Shown here: piece by piece, positions 50,106 to 63,500 of the stretch
How the letters are laid out: the number at the start of each line of letters is the position of its first letter
Numbering within the stretch: the first letter of the stretch is position 1
Made by a program: the position numbers and the translations under genes
Notes under the pieces: generated by a model
Seen by the model: the letters and a program-made list of their open reading frames with translations, nothing else
Told to the model about the DNA's origin: nothing
Database searches by the model: none
Source of the DNA: Motacilla alba alba
Taxonomy: Eukaryota > Chordata > Aves > Passeriformes > Motacillidae
DNA: 64,000 nt
Assembly: GCF_015832195.1 (NCBI RefSeq)
Contig: NC_052026.1
Coordinates: forward strand, 9,841,619-9,905,618
Reading direction: 5' to 3'

Positions 50106-52818
50106 GGCTGCAGCCACTGCCTCACACCCAGCTCAGGGACAGGAGGCCCCCAGCCCCCCACCAGGACCTGAGAGCCAGCAAGGTCCTGAGAGGGAGCAGC
50201 CCCAAGGCACGAAGATCAGCATCAAGGGACCTTCTTCAACTCCCCTCCCATACCTCTGAGCACACCTTTACCCCCAGCAGTTCAACCACCTCAAGGGATA
50301 TTCCTATAGGGAGTTTTGTTTGGTTGGGTTTTTTCAGGAGGTAAATGCATAAACACAGAACTGGTTTTGCCATATGAACATTTCTGTTTCACTTCCCTCT
50401 TCGAGGCATTAAATTTGTTCAATCAGGCTGTTAATCATGTCTACCCCCCTTTATTTTATATAAACTGTCTAAGCATTGAACCTAAGCATTTCTTAGCATA
50501 ATGACAGCATTTTATACTTAGGATCCCAAGAAATACTTTTACATCACTATATTTAAGATTACTGTAACATTTTCGCGCACGAATTTAAAGTGATGTGATT
50601 ATACTGCAATTGGGGCTGTAAGTAGCTTTTCTTACAATCTGATATCAAATTTCACTCACTTCAGTGAAAATTGTAAATTCCATTCTAGACTGTGAATCAG
50701 CTCTACTACACTAGCAAATTATATCAAGTTTTAAATGTAAAATTGATAGAGAAAGGGTGAAGCAGACGTAGACATTTTATAATAATCATAATGGAGGATC
50801 AGTCAAGATACTTTCAGTCTAAAATCAGTACATGCATAAAATCTTAAATATCTCAACTCTCAGCCATGTTGATACCATGAGTTCCTGCATTTTTAAATGA
50901 AATTAAATACTTTCTACTTAAGAAGCACTAATCATAACCAAATAGATAAATAGCATTTTTTTAAAGTCTCCATTAGCTCTACTTCACCATGTGCAAGGCT
51001 GTACAAAGACAGCCTGTGGGATGTAACTGCTCTTATTAAACACATACTCCAAGGAGAAACTGAGGAAAGCCACTCAGAGATGTCCCAACCCCGCACTAGA
51101 TCTGCTGTCAGTCACCCTCAAATGTTCCTCAGGTGATGACATTTTTCACTTTGGAAAACTTACATGTGTTAATACAACATAGATCACAGATGTATTTTGT
51201 AAACAGGCACGTAACACATCACTCCTGTTTCTTTATTTCACATCAACCTGAAACCTGGAGGATTTCTCCACTATTTTTAGTTGGGGCATCATTACAAATC
51301 CCACAGCAGGGAGGCCTCTGGAGAGTCTTCAGCAGCACCTGACTTTATTTAAACATTCAAGATGGAATTGGATGCAATGCTCTGAAATAACAGTACAGGA
51401 GAATTAAATTTAAGAGTGGAATAATCCCTCATGGTGGTTTGTATTCCTAATTTATGCCACAGAGACTAATCAGGCTTAATTTATCTATCTTTAGCTTCCC
51501 ACTGTTTCATTCCAACCTAAAGGCAACATTTTGGGCAGCAGAAACTTTATTTTGTAGGTGAGTAACCTACTTTAATTGCATTTTCATCCATTACTACAGT
51601 GTAGAATTTTCTTCACTTAATTGGGTCACTGTGTTTCTTCTTGGAAGTGGGCACAGAAATTACTTTTGATATTGATTGCACCCCCTGAGGTTCAGCTGAG
51701 AGTTGAGGACACACAAAGGGTACACAGCAAATTCCATTTACGACAAATGAAATTAATAAAGTTTCAGTCAAACCTTTATATTAGGAAAATCCAAATGTTA
51801 AAATATGGAGATTCTCTATAAAGCATCTCACACATGCAAGGCTGGAAGTGCCTGGCACCATCACAAGACCAGGCTCTCAAGTCTTCAGGTGATCTTCAGC
51901 ATTGGTGTGTCAAAATACCAATGAGTAATTAGTGTTAGAATTAAGTGCGTATTAAAAAGTACACCAGTAATTCCTTCTCATAATTTTCAGATGCCATAGA
52001 AAAACCAAAGTTTTTAAATATAAAACTAAAATGGTAATAAAAGCTCACTTGAACAGTCAAGTACTACCCTTCATGTCTTGATGTAAGCAAGCACAGGCTT
52101 TGATACATGCAAATTCTTGCATTTCCTTTCTTGAAGTATGAGACACCAGATTCTAGTGGCATTTCTGCTGCCAAGCTGTTCCACAGCTCACAACTCACAC
52201 TCTGAATATATTCTCCTACTTTAGTGGACTGAGATAATTCAGTCTCATGCTATTCATATCAAAGATGTGCAAGAAGTTGAACACTTCTTAGTTGAATTTG
52301 AAATGATCAGATGTAGCTTTAGCATGAATTCAAAGTAGATGCATGAATTGTAATCATAATCAGTAGAGGTATAAAAGCTGTAATCTCTTCATGAACTTTC
52401 TTTGTCTAAATGTTGGAAACTATGCAACATATTCCTAAGGATATCTGTTAATTCCAAGCCAGGTTGATAACTGGATGTCAAATCAGAAAAGTCACAAGCT
52501 TACATACATGTAGCACTCCTTTTCCTTGTCAGCTGATGACATGACCTGAGCTCTACCAAAAACATTTTTTGGGTGTCTCTGAGATAATACTTTTGATACA
52601 GAAACCACTCTGACAGAAGCAAGTAATACTTTGCACCATAACCACATGCTTCTGGCAGGCAGATGCCTGCTACAACTAACTGCAAACTCCTGGGAGTTCT
52701 CTCAGTTTTATTATATATCTTGAACCCTACCATTCCATCTCACCTTTAGAATGGAAAATTCCCCAGAGATCAGAAATCTGTGGGCACTGGAAGTGAGTCC
52801 TGGAGTCAGGGCACTCTC

Positions 52819-52846
52819 ACAAAACCCTGTATATTCAGGGTTTTGT
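52819..52846. repeat. Perfect 11-bp inverted repeat (hairpin) in TOX3 intron 1
   Basis: ACAAAACCCTG at 52819-52829 is exactly complementary to CAGGGTTTTGT at 52836-52846, with a 6-base TATATT loop. It is followed on the plus strand by TTCC, not by a T-run. Confidence 0.95.
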
Positions 52847-55800
52847 TTCCCAAACACTCAGCTGTTTCATTACTATATTATATTTTGGATCACACAATAA
52901 CTTAGCCAAGTTCTACAACACAGACATTGTGGTGCTCCTGTGACATCAAAGCTGTGTGAAGGTTCAGAACTTCAAATCCCACGTCCAGTTCTAGTGAGCC
53001 AATGAAATGATGCAAGACCATGCAAGGGAGCACAAAACTTGCAAATGGCCTGTTCAGAGAGAGAACAAATCACAGGAAATCCATTCAGTTGGTGGCTCAT
53101 GCCAAACTGGGGTGATTTTGGTCCAACATGAAGTTTCTCAGTCACTTTTTCTACCTGAATTGGGAAATGCTGCACAGTGTTAGTGTTAATGTAAGGCAGG
53201 AACAGGGTAAAAGCACGTGATGTTCTGGCAGCTTTTGCTACCAAAAGAGGAAAATACTAACAAAGGGTGGGAAAAATAACTAATGTTTCAGTTAAAAATG
53301 AAAGGCATTATAAATAATTGTTTTCTCTTCATTTGTATAAGCATCTAGAACAGTTTCTGATAATAATTGTCAAGTGATTTTAGATTTGGAAAATCCCAAA
53401 ACAAAGCCATCCTGACACTAATGGGCTTGCCTGATCTGCATTGGAATTACAGCAGTTTTCCAGTGAAAGAGATTTCCTTCGGTAATCAAAACAAAGTTGC
53501 CCAACTGTATTTTCAAAACTGGTGAAGAACAATAAATGTATTTTACTGGAAGAAGTGAGTTGTTGAATACAATACACATAGTATGGTTTGAAGAGGAATA
53601 AAAAGATTTACAAGTGGTATGAAATGCTGTGCAAGTGCTGGGTACTCGGAGGCAGAGAAAGTGTGGAATAAAGACCCATAGAAAAGCACAGTCAGACAAT
53701 GATTATCAGAGCAGGATAATAAATATTATCAGATAGATAAGGAAAAGATAAACTGAAACACATAAGAGATTAAGTGAGATTAAAGTAATTTTTGAAGAAA
53801 GATTAACACAGAAAGGGAAAATGTTCAAAATTTAATGAAAAATATTTGTATTTTGTAGTACCTTGTAAAGCATGATTTTGAGAGCATCTAGTAACAATTC
53901 AAAGGACACATTTTTACACACACTTTCATATAAATGCCATTTTTCATATTTTGAAAAAATGGACAGCTTGTAACAGCAAATATGAAATTTAAATTAATCT
54001 CATAATTCCAGACCATGTACTGGTGGTCTAGAGCAAAGACGTCTCTTTCATTTGTCCCCACACAATGTCACAGTTTTTCCTTCTCCAGCACATGAACACT
54101 TGTCCATGTGTAAGTTCACATACAGCCATGGGAAATTCTGGGTAACATGCTGTGATGAGCCTTCCCACATTTCCACACGGGACCTTCCTTAGCACCACCC
54201 AAACCACCAAGGACAGGTTCAAAGGACACAGGAAACTCTTCAGTGCTGTAACCTCATTCCATCCTTACAAAGCACTGATTGTAAGAAACCCCTCTGCTTC
54301 TGTTTACATACCCCACCCCCAAACCCTCACACCTCTCATCAAATAAAAATTCAAACAATAATTTGTATAAGAATTACCTAGGAAAAAACAGAAACCTGCA
54401 GTGGTATTTACCAGGAAGAAAATCACTGAAGGGTTATTTGCCAGCATAAATCAGGCTGTGCCATTTGATTCAGATGGTGGTGCTGGTTTTGTGCCATATT
54501 CCAGTAATTGGAGTATCAGCTGTAGCTGAAAAAAGTGCTATAAGAAAATCAAAGGGTTCTCTATTTTCATGTCAACATATAAATATATCATCTTCTGAGA
54601 CAAGGAAAAAGTTTCTGCATATTGTTACACCATGCATGTGTGAAAAGGGGCTAAGGACTATAAACCCTTCACCATTCTCAATTGTAAATTCTCTTTCTAC
54701 AGTGTTCACTCTTCCTCTTCCTTCATAAGCAAGAATTTAGGGAAATTAAGGCCCTTTTCCAGTCTGTTCCTCTCCTCAGAAGCACAGCCCATGCCACTGG
54801 CTCAGTAATCCCTGTTTGCTTCAAGGATACTGAATTGTGTTCAGCTTGAGAATATCACAGCCCTTCAGCTTCATTAATAGATTTTTTTATTACCAAAATC
54901 TTAAAGTGATGATTTCACACACTCCCCACACCAGGAGCTCCTGGGTCATCTGAACAGAATCATCAACATTTAGAACGGCCATCATCAACAAAGAAGGAAA
55001 TTCACAGCATTTCCTGCTTCCAAAAAAAGGTTATATGCCATGTAACAATGAAATGGTTATATCAGCAGCAGTGGGAACCTAACTAAAAGACATTCCAGTG
55101 ACTCAAACTCCTGATGCCAGCACTGCCACCAGCAGAAATGATGCTAAGTGACCTCAAGTGCCAGAGAATATCTCAGCATGCATCATGCTTCAAACCTCCA
55201 CCCACTTGCTTATTCAGTTATTTGCTGTATAACTCAGTACACCTTTGTTTATGCTGACACAACTTATTTCAGCCCCACTGCAAAAAATGAAACACAGAAT
55301 TCGGGGAAGTAAAGGCAATTAAAGAGTCTTTCTCACCTGGGGGAGAAATGAAGAGTAGATGAAGGAACACATTGAACTAACAGCAGTGACAAACACAGCA
55401 CACTGTGAAACCACACAGTTATTCACCAATAGAAATGGTAAAATTTTAAGTATTCATCTCACTGCCATCAGGGGACTTTTTTAAAAAGTCAGTTTTTACA
55501 CCGAAGCTGAATCATTAGAGAAATGGCCCAGAAGGGACATGCTGGACGTGTAAATCTGACTTACTGCAGTACATCAAAAATTCTGTGTACAACTAAGCAC
55601 TTAATAAGGAAAAAAGAAATGCACATGACCAAATGGAAGTAGTGATTATTAAGATTTATATAACCTCTAGATAAATTATACTTTGCTGCCATGCACTAGC
55701 AAGAAGCTTACAGGACAGAAGCAGGATTAGTTCAGGACAAGGGAAATTATTCATGTAACAGTTAAAGCTTAAGAAAAGAGATCTGGCTTATATCAAGTTG

Positions 55801-58800
55801 AGGTTTCAGATAAGAGACTGCATTATAACAGGTAATAGTTGCAAAAATAATTTTGATTGGCATATCAATTGTATTAACTACTGCTTGGAACCCACCCAGA
55901 AAACACAACATATTATAAACTGTTAGGAAATATATCTGTCTATTGTTCAATATTTACAATGTGCTTTATTTTGTAAATATAAGACCTGGCAGAAAAATTG
56001 GAGAGTATTAAAAATAGTTATGATTAAAAAGAATGCCCCTTTTTCCTATAAAAAGAAGCATTTCACTAACAGTAGTTCATAATTTTGTTCAAAAACGTTC
56101 ACAGTGGAGCTAAACAAACTTTCAATGAGGAAAATTTGATTGCTTTGTTCAGCTGCTCACACAGATTTCTATCTGTACTTATTTGCATATTTCTGAATAT
56201 TCTCTTACAAGCCCACACCACTTTTGTTAGCAAAATCAATTTTCTGTTGGACAAAAAGTGAGATTTGCTCTAAAGATTTTAAGCTTTTAAATAAACATGA
56301 ACTGAATGGTGTAAAGAGCTCTCCTTTAAAGAAAAGATTTTTGCTGTTTGGAAAGAAAAGAATTCTTTGCATTCACAGGTATCAATTGACAGCAACAGAT
56401 TTCTACATGAAGAGAGAAAAAAATATACAAGGGCAAACCAAAAAGAGCTGCAATGCAATTATGTAGCCGTAACAGACTGATGCTAAGTTTCATTTTTAAG
56501 GAACACACGTCCATATACAAAACATTAAAAATATTAAACTCTGATATAGAAGCTTTATTATTAGCTTTATTATTGATTTTCCAAATCTCAAAGAATACTC
56601 ATTATTATGAAATTGTATCCTCTGCATCTGAAGAGAAGAATTGTTCTAAAATTCAGCAGTTCTGCAGAATCCTCAGCAAACACATTTTTTTTCTAGGTCT
56701 CTTCAGCTCTGCTAATAGTTATTGTTTGCACAACTGTAACTAAGTACATTACCAACTAGTTGTTCAATCTATATAAATTTAAGAAACACACATTGCCAAG
56801 GAGTGACTCATATATCAGTCTATTATATGCTACAGAGCTGACTGTATTAAACAAATCACTTTCCCTACAGCTGAAGAATAGAAGCTATATACAGAGCAGA
56901 GGTTATTGTCTAATTTAAATCTTGGCTCCTTTCCCAGAGCTGTACAAGATTCCAATTTGTGGAAATGTTACTCTCTGCTACTGCCAGAAAGGCTACAGAA
57001 AATGGTATTGGGTGCCTTCCAGAAATATGTCTGCAAAATGCCAATCAACAAGTCACTAAAGATTAACAGTATGACTGTACCAAATTAATTTAAATTATAG
57101 AAACATATGGCTAGGATGTTTGCACTGCACTTAACACAACACCTGCTTCACAAACAGCTAAGTTTTCTTCCACAGTATAAAATAATATATGTCAAACACC
57201 TTGAACCCGATCCCTATAAATTGAAAAAAAAATAAGTTCATAAGCAGTAACCACAATGTATCACTTTCAGCTACAAACCACCATTTTGTAGTGGTTAAAT
57301 CCTTTATTTATTTTAAATTCTATGCCAACCCACACTAGGTAGTCTTTTCCCATCATAAAGTAATTAGCAACAACAGAAATTAAGGAAAAAAAAAGATGAC
57401 AAAAATAAACATTTTTATATTCCCTTTTAGAAATCAAATATTTTAAGTTGATTTTGCTAGAATCCTTCCTGGCCTATAACGGTCCTTCAAATACAGTGTT
57501 ATTGTGCCTTCTCTCTCCCCCTCATTGACATTCTTAAGCAAAAGCCTCTCCTGAAAGGCTCTATAAGCTCACAGAAAGTTAAAAGATTAACAATCACAAC
57601 CAAAAGTTAAATATTTTGTATTTCCTCTGTGTGTTTTTTCCATTATTTTCTAGAAGTCTTTAATATATATGATCATGTCATCAAATAAATAAAAAATTTT
57701 TTAAAAATCTGTGGCAGTCTCAGAAATATTTACACATTAGGGTATGCCATATTTCAGCTGAAGAGGAAGGGAGCTGTTTTATGTTTCTCTCCACTGCTTT
57801 TCTATTATTGCCTAGCTAATGGAAATACATCAAACAAATGTTCTACAAGAGCAATAAATATTAAAGTTGACCTATCCATCTGGAAGAAATGAGAACAATA
57901 CTGCTCACTTTTAGCCCAAATATGACACTGATAAATGAAGCTGTGAGATTCCATCACACTTTCAGCAACCTGGGCTAAGCGCCCACCACGTGATTCTTGT
58001 ACCAGCAATTTTCTCCATTCATCTTCATTAGGCAGTCACTTGACCTGCCTCCTAACATCCCTGTCAGATTTGAACCTTTAGGGGACTGCTTGAAGTTTTT
58101 AACAACACACTCTAAAAGCTTTACTCCCTTTTGGAAAAAAAAAAAAAACCCTCAGATGAACATAAAAGAATATATGAGCCATTTATTCTGGAGAGAGAGC
58201 CATGAGCTGCTCGTCACAAGTACAGCAGGAGAACACAGCACCGAATGTGTGATGGCAGGAACACATTGGCTGCTGCGTCCTTACAGCCCAGAACCAAACC
58301 ACAGCCTGGCAGGAAGCACAAGTGGGCAAACCATCACCCTTTCAGCCATCAGAACACAATTAGATGTTGAAATCAGAATGTGTGTAACCTCATGCCACAA
58401 ACAGAACACTCTCCACTTCCTCCCGCAATCACCGCTTGAAGAAAGCTGGAACAGGCAGCCAGAACATGTTTTACCCAGCAGAGTAAGAATGCTTCATCAC
58501 ATTAGCAGTGTTACATTACATCCTCATTATTTCCTTTTTCAACTGTAACAGCACAAATTTGATTATTCTGTAACAGTGAAAATGAATATCAATTCTACAT
58601 GAATTTGACAGTGTAATAAAAAGCTCCTAACAGGATTTTTAGCAACTTCCTTAAAAAACTTCATAACTTTATGATCACTTAGGGAAATCAGAAAGGCTAA
58701 AAGCACCAAAAGGCATTAAGCTTTTGACATTAAAACTATCTCAGACATTCATGCAATTGCAATACCTTCATTACGGTAGCTCTGCAACATTTATCTGACA

Positions 58801-60466
58801 AGCATCTGATGTATTGACTCTTTTCTATTGCATACAAGCAGCTTATCTTTCTTGTTTCAAAGAAATCTTTAGAATTATAAATACTGTAGACTGTCATGGT
58901 AATGTAGCAATTAAAATATACCCACATAGATTTCTTTTAGGCAGTAAGTTCTTCAACCCTTTTTCATGTTGATCAGGTCTTACATGAGTGGTTCCATGCA
59001 GCTGCTAAGCACACCAGGGACTTACTCATCCAGGAACACATGGCTGAATTCGAGTAAAGACTGCAGAACCAAACAGAAGATAGGTACTCCTGATACAGGG
59101 TTGAGATGGATTTCACTGTGACCACCAAAACAAGAACAGACATGACTTTTATACAAACCAAATAGAGTGCATTCATGGACAGGTACTTCAATCATGCTAA
59201 GCTGGATTTATACCACTACAATTTGTACTTTTCTTTTTAAAAATAATCACATATCTTATCCTCTGTCATAATTTCAATGGGTTCTGCAAGTATCATAAAT
59301 GTTGCTGAAAACCTGAAAATAATGCCAGAAGTGTGGACAAGAAAAACTACTGAGAGATGTGCCATTTAAAATCAAGGCCTCGTACAGGTGTATTTGTGGT
59401 AGGCACATTTGAGTTCCTGACCACAGAGGACATTACAGGTAGTAAGTAATTGCTGACAAGGTGTTGTGCTTCCATGCACAATACAAGGAATGCTTGAGTC
59501 TAAGCTGGAACGCTGATCTCAGCTTCTTTTTAATCACTATTACATGTTCCTACATCAGCATTAGAGCAATTGCACAAGAATCCCTGGCAAGACTCTCACC
59601 AGGCTTTTCTGAGACACAGACAATTCACAAGAAAGCCATCAGCGGCATGAGGTTTCACCTGAGCCAGTGTTACATTGTACTGGGATCACCTGCCTTATCA
59701 TCTGTGACTGCAAATGCCTTTATCAGCACACACTGAGCCTCTCTTTGGAAAGAAAACAATGGGATGGGCTCTTGTCTTGCTTGTCTGAGACACTGGAGAG
59801 CTCAGTTGCTCTGCATCAATTCCAAGCTCAAAGTTTGTCACGATGGCATGGCCTCAGTCATTTTCTCTGAATGAACAGATTATTCTCACGAATGAACAAA
59901 TGTCTCTGTGATGACAGAGACCTTCACAGGGGGTTTTCACAAGTGGGTCAGTCTATGACTGCTGCAGAGAGCTGATTCTCAGCACAAAGCAACTTGGAAA
60001 GATGAGCTTGTAGATCCAATGGTCTTCCAAATCACCCACAAGTCCATTATCTGCCAATTCTCTTTGTCTGAGGTGACTTCCTCCAAAAGATTAACATCAA
60101 GTTAATAATGAAAACTGCTCTAAATGGAGTCTCAGTTTACAGGATGACAATGACTTTTCAATATTTTACTGTAATCAGTTCCTGAAGGGGGCCTGATAGT
60201 GACAAGATTGAAAAAATTGTTCTGCCAAGGTTGGGAGCTATAAAAATCAAAACACAATACAAGGAAAAAGAGAGGACTGAGGCAGTTTTCAAAGAACTTA
60301 CCAACAAAAACAAAAGTGAGACAGATCTCAACACAGCTTTAAAGATCATCCTGTGTGTAGCAAGAGATATAATCTACATGAAAGTCTAAGGTATGCCAGG
60401 GAAACTATCCTCAGGTCTCTGAAGACCTAAGAAAAAAGCAATCAATTAATCTGTTACCAAGAAGAC

Positions 60467-60468
<2 letters not shown>

Positions 60469-60505
<37 letters not shown>
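60469..60505. repeat. (TA)18 microsatellite
   Basis: Thirty-seven bases of uninterrupted alternating TA in TOX3 intron 1. It is followed directly by a short duplication of GGAGAATTCCTAT (60506-60518 and 60525-60537). Confidence 0.95.
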
Positions 60506-60507
<2 letters not shown>

Positions 60508-63500
60508 AGAATTCCTATATGTAGGGAGAATTCCTATCTGTTGGAGTTGAGAGGGGAAAAAACCCAAGCAAACAACAGCTATTCCAAGAAGGAGAGTCAA
60601 AGAAGTGAAGTGTATTTTCATCTATAGCTGATGTGTGCTGGGGAATGTCTCATCCAAAGTGATGACGATGTGCTATGATAATGTCAGCTTTACCAACACC
60701 ATCATCTGTCATGCCAGAATTATACCCTGGCTCTTGGTGATGAAGAGGCTCTTCAATTCTTCAAGACTGAGTGACACTGAAGCAACCTGCAGAAGTCTTT
60801 GCTGAAGACCTTCATAAAATGAAGTAAAAGTACTCTACATTGCGTTAGGCTATGCACATGTTAGCACAATATTCTAGTTGGAATTACTCTTTCTCTCAGT
60901 AGAAGCTTCAGTTAAGCAGTTGTGCCTTGACCACAGGTAACCCATCTTAAATTTCATTAACTTTTTTCTAAGCTACTTTCTTAACTTTATTCAGAATGCC
61001 CCTTCCAACACAGTTCAGTCATGAACTCTCTATCATTCACAGTGCAGCATTGTTTGTGTCGAGTCTTTGCAGCAGGGTTATCACTACGGGTTAATGGATT
61101 TGTGTTCTGAGAAGCCATGATTAGAATAGGTGACCTGTGTTCTGCATTATACAGTGAAAAACATATCTAGCAGCATGATTGCTATCAAGTGTCAAAAGAG
61201 ATACTGAGAGCTGTGTGTACAGACAGTACTAAACTCAGATGGTTTTCTTATTCCTAGGTATTGTGCAGTGGTTAAATTTGACATGTACAAATTGCTGAAG
61301 TGAAGATTTGCAAAGTAAAAGTATATATCAAGGCTAATGGCTTAGTTAAGAAAATGATGTGCAGGATTTCAAGCACAGCATGAATATGCATCTAAAATAT
61401 TTTTGACACTTTAATGGACATTTTTATTAGCAGAGGTTATAACAATGGCAAAAATCTGAAATTTTAGACAAGTAGTGATGTTATTAAAATAATTCCACAA
61501 AATTCAAAGAGATAAATTCTTCCTGTTGGAAAAGACATTAAAATTAAGACCCTTGAAGTCCCCTTCTAACAGTACAAATAAAGGAATAAGTTTTCTTGTC
61601 CATTCTGTAAAATGTTTCAAGCATTATTCAGTAGAAAGTAGTAGAAAACTTAAGCTGTCATGGCTTTTCTCTTCCTCTTTATCATTACAGTACATGAGCT
61701 GACATCAAGGAGAAAAACCACAGAAAACTCATTTATACCTAAAGTGGACTATAGAGCTTCTTGCTATGCTAGCAGGGCATCAGAAGTGGCCATTAGGAGA
61801 GCATTTAACAGTAACTATAACATTGGAAAGAAAAAGTAGCACATTCAAGGGAGAAGGTAAACTAATCACCCAGTGAATACTAACTTCTGTCAGAACAAAC
61901 TGCATATATATGATACAGTCTTGGACTTTCAAACCATTATGCATGCACAGCAACAGCCTTTCCTTCCTCAAAATTGGCCTTTCACACATGACTCTTTCAG
62001 CAAATACTGTGATACTGCAATATGACACTGAACCCAATCAGTTATGAAATGTGCATCAATAAAAAAGCTGCAAGGAAAGACTTCAATGGACACATTCAAA
62101 ATTTAAGCACTTTCATAGCATTGTGCCTAGAAAGTCATTGACTTTCATGAGAGCTATACCTAGCATGTTTCCAGTTCCTGCAAAGGAAAGAATCCTTTCC
62201 ATGTTCAGTATGCTTGGAACAACCTGGGCTACGAGGAAGAGGGAATTCAGCCTGTCTGCATCAGCTGTGGCTTAGAGAAGCCCAGATTTGGACAATTGTT
62301 TGTCCACTATTTCAACTGCAGGTACTGCTGCACTCCCCAAGAGCAGCGATGATGTTGTGTCCCATGTGCACACCTTCTGTCTACACAGCTGAGTTCTAAC
62401 AATGACACTTCAAAATTCAGGTTCCTTTTTTTCCTCCCCAATAATCAGCCCTGAATCACCAAACCAGTTAGTTAAGCCAAATGTTTATTACGCTTAAACA
62501 AAATTTAAAAAAAAATAAAAACACATTGCTTCCCTTTAGAGGCAGTAATGTATCAGCATCTGAACCAAGTTGTCCTCAGGATATAATTTCACTGAGCATC
62601 TCTTTCTCATTTATTGTAGTAGCTTAATCTGCCTTAGCTCTTGTTACAGCTTGTTTAAACTGTTCTCAGATTTTTTTCCTACCTAACACGTTCTACACTG
62701 GCCGTAGAATACTTTTGACATGACATGCTGTGCTAGGAGTTGCTGGTGATCATTTCCAGGGCTGTCATTGACATAGTGTTTTCAGTAATTCTCATAACAG
62801 CACTTTAGAGGGAGCTGATCAAAAGCTGCTAGAAAAGGCCCTTTGTCCCTTGTGTATTTTGTTAGCAGGGAATTGGGCTGGTGTCTTCATGCAGCACAAC
62901 TGCCAGCTTTGAACCAAAACACCTGTTTATGATTTGCCAAGACAGTAACTCCTTGAAGCATGATCTCCCAGACTTGTGAACCTCTGCTACAATGAAATAA
63001 TGATCTCTGGGATAATGACTCCAAAATAATAACCTCTGTGAAATACTGAAAGGCTGAGCCATTAAGTAACTATCTCAACTTCTGCTGTTACCACAATCAA
63101 GTGAACTGCCCTAAAGGCTCTATTTTAAAAGCCTGGAATTTGTCACACCACAATCAGTGACAATGTGTTCACCATCACTTGCTCAATGGGATAGGGCAAT
63201 TCAACTCACTCCACTCGAATAAGCACTTTCAGCATTCTGTTCAAAAGTCATTACACTCATTTCTGTAGCAAAGGTGGTAAGTACTGTCAACAGAAGAGCA
63301 CCTTTTTTACTTGGAACCAACTCTGTTTAAAAGAAAATTAAAAAATCAATGTGAGTGATGGAAAATTAAGACATTTGGCAAACTGAAGCACCAACCACAT
63401 AAAACTTTTATTATCCAGATATTTCAAGGCTGAAAAGGCCCAAGATGTCATTGAGTATGAAATATGGATTATTTTTAAAAATCCAGATGCTACAAATAAG

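Noticed and set aside
49839..50344. Several open frames on both strands with repeated PWSPGAMEPW-type or WHQGSMAPGLHG-type strings
   Set aside because: They are read-through of the 16-bp minisatellite, whose unit length makes all frames cycle. No protein family is recognised.
57997..58548. 183-codon plus-strand open frame in intron 1
   Set aside because: No recognisable domain, no splice or promoter support, and a lysine run from an A tract. It looks like a chance open frame.
59460..60860. Moderately GC-richer stretch considered as a possible LTR or retroelement remnant
   Set aside because: No terminal repeats, primer-binding site, polypurine tract or pol-like translation could be seen.
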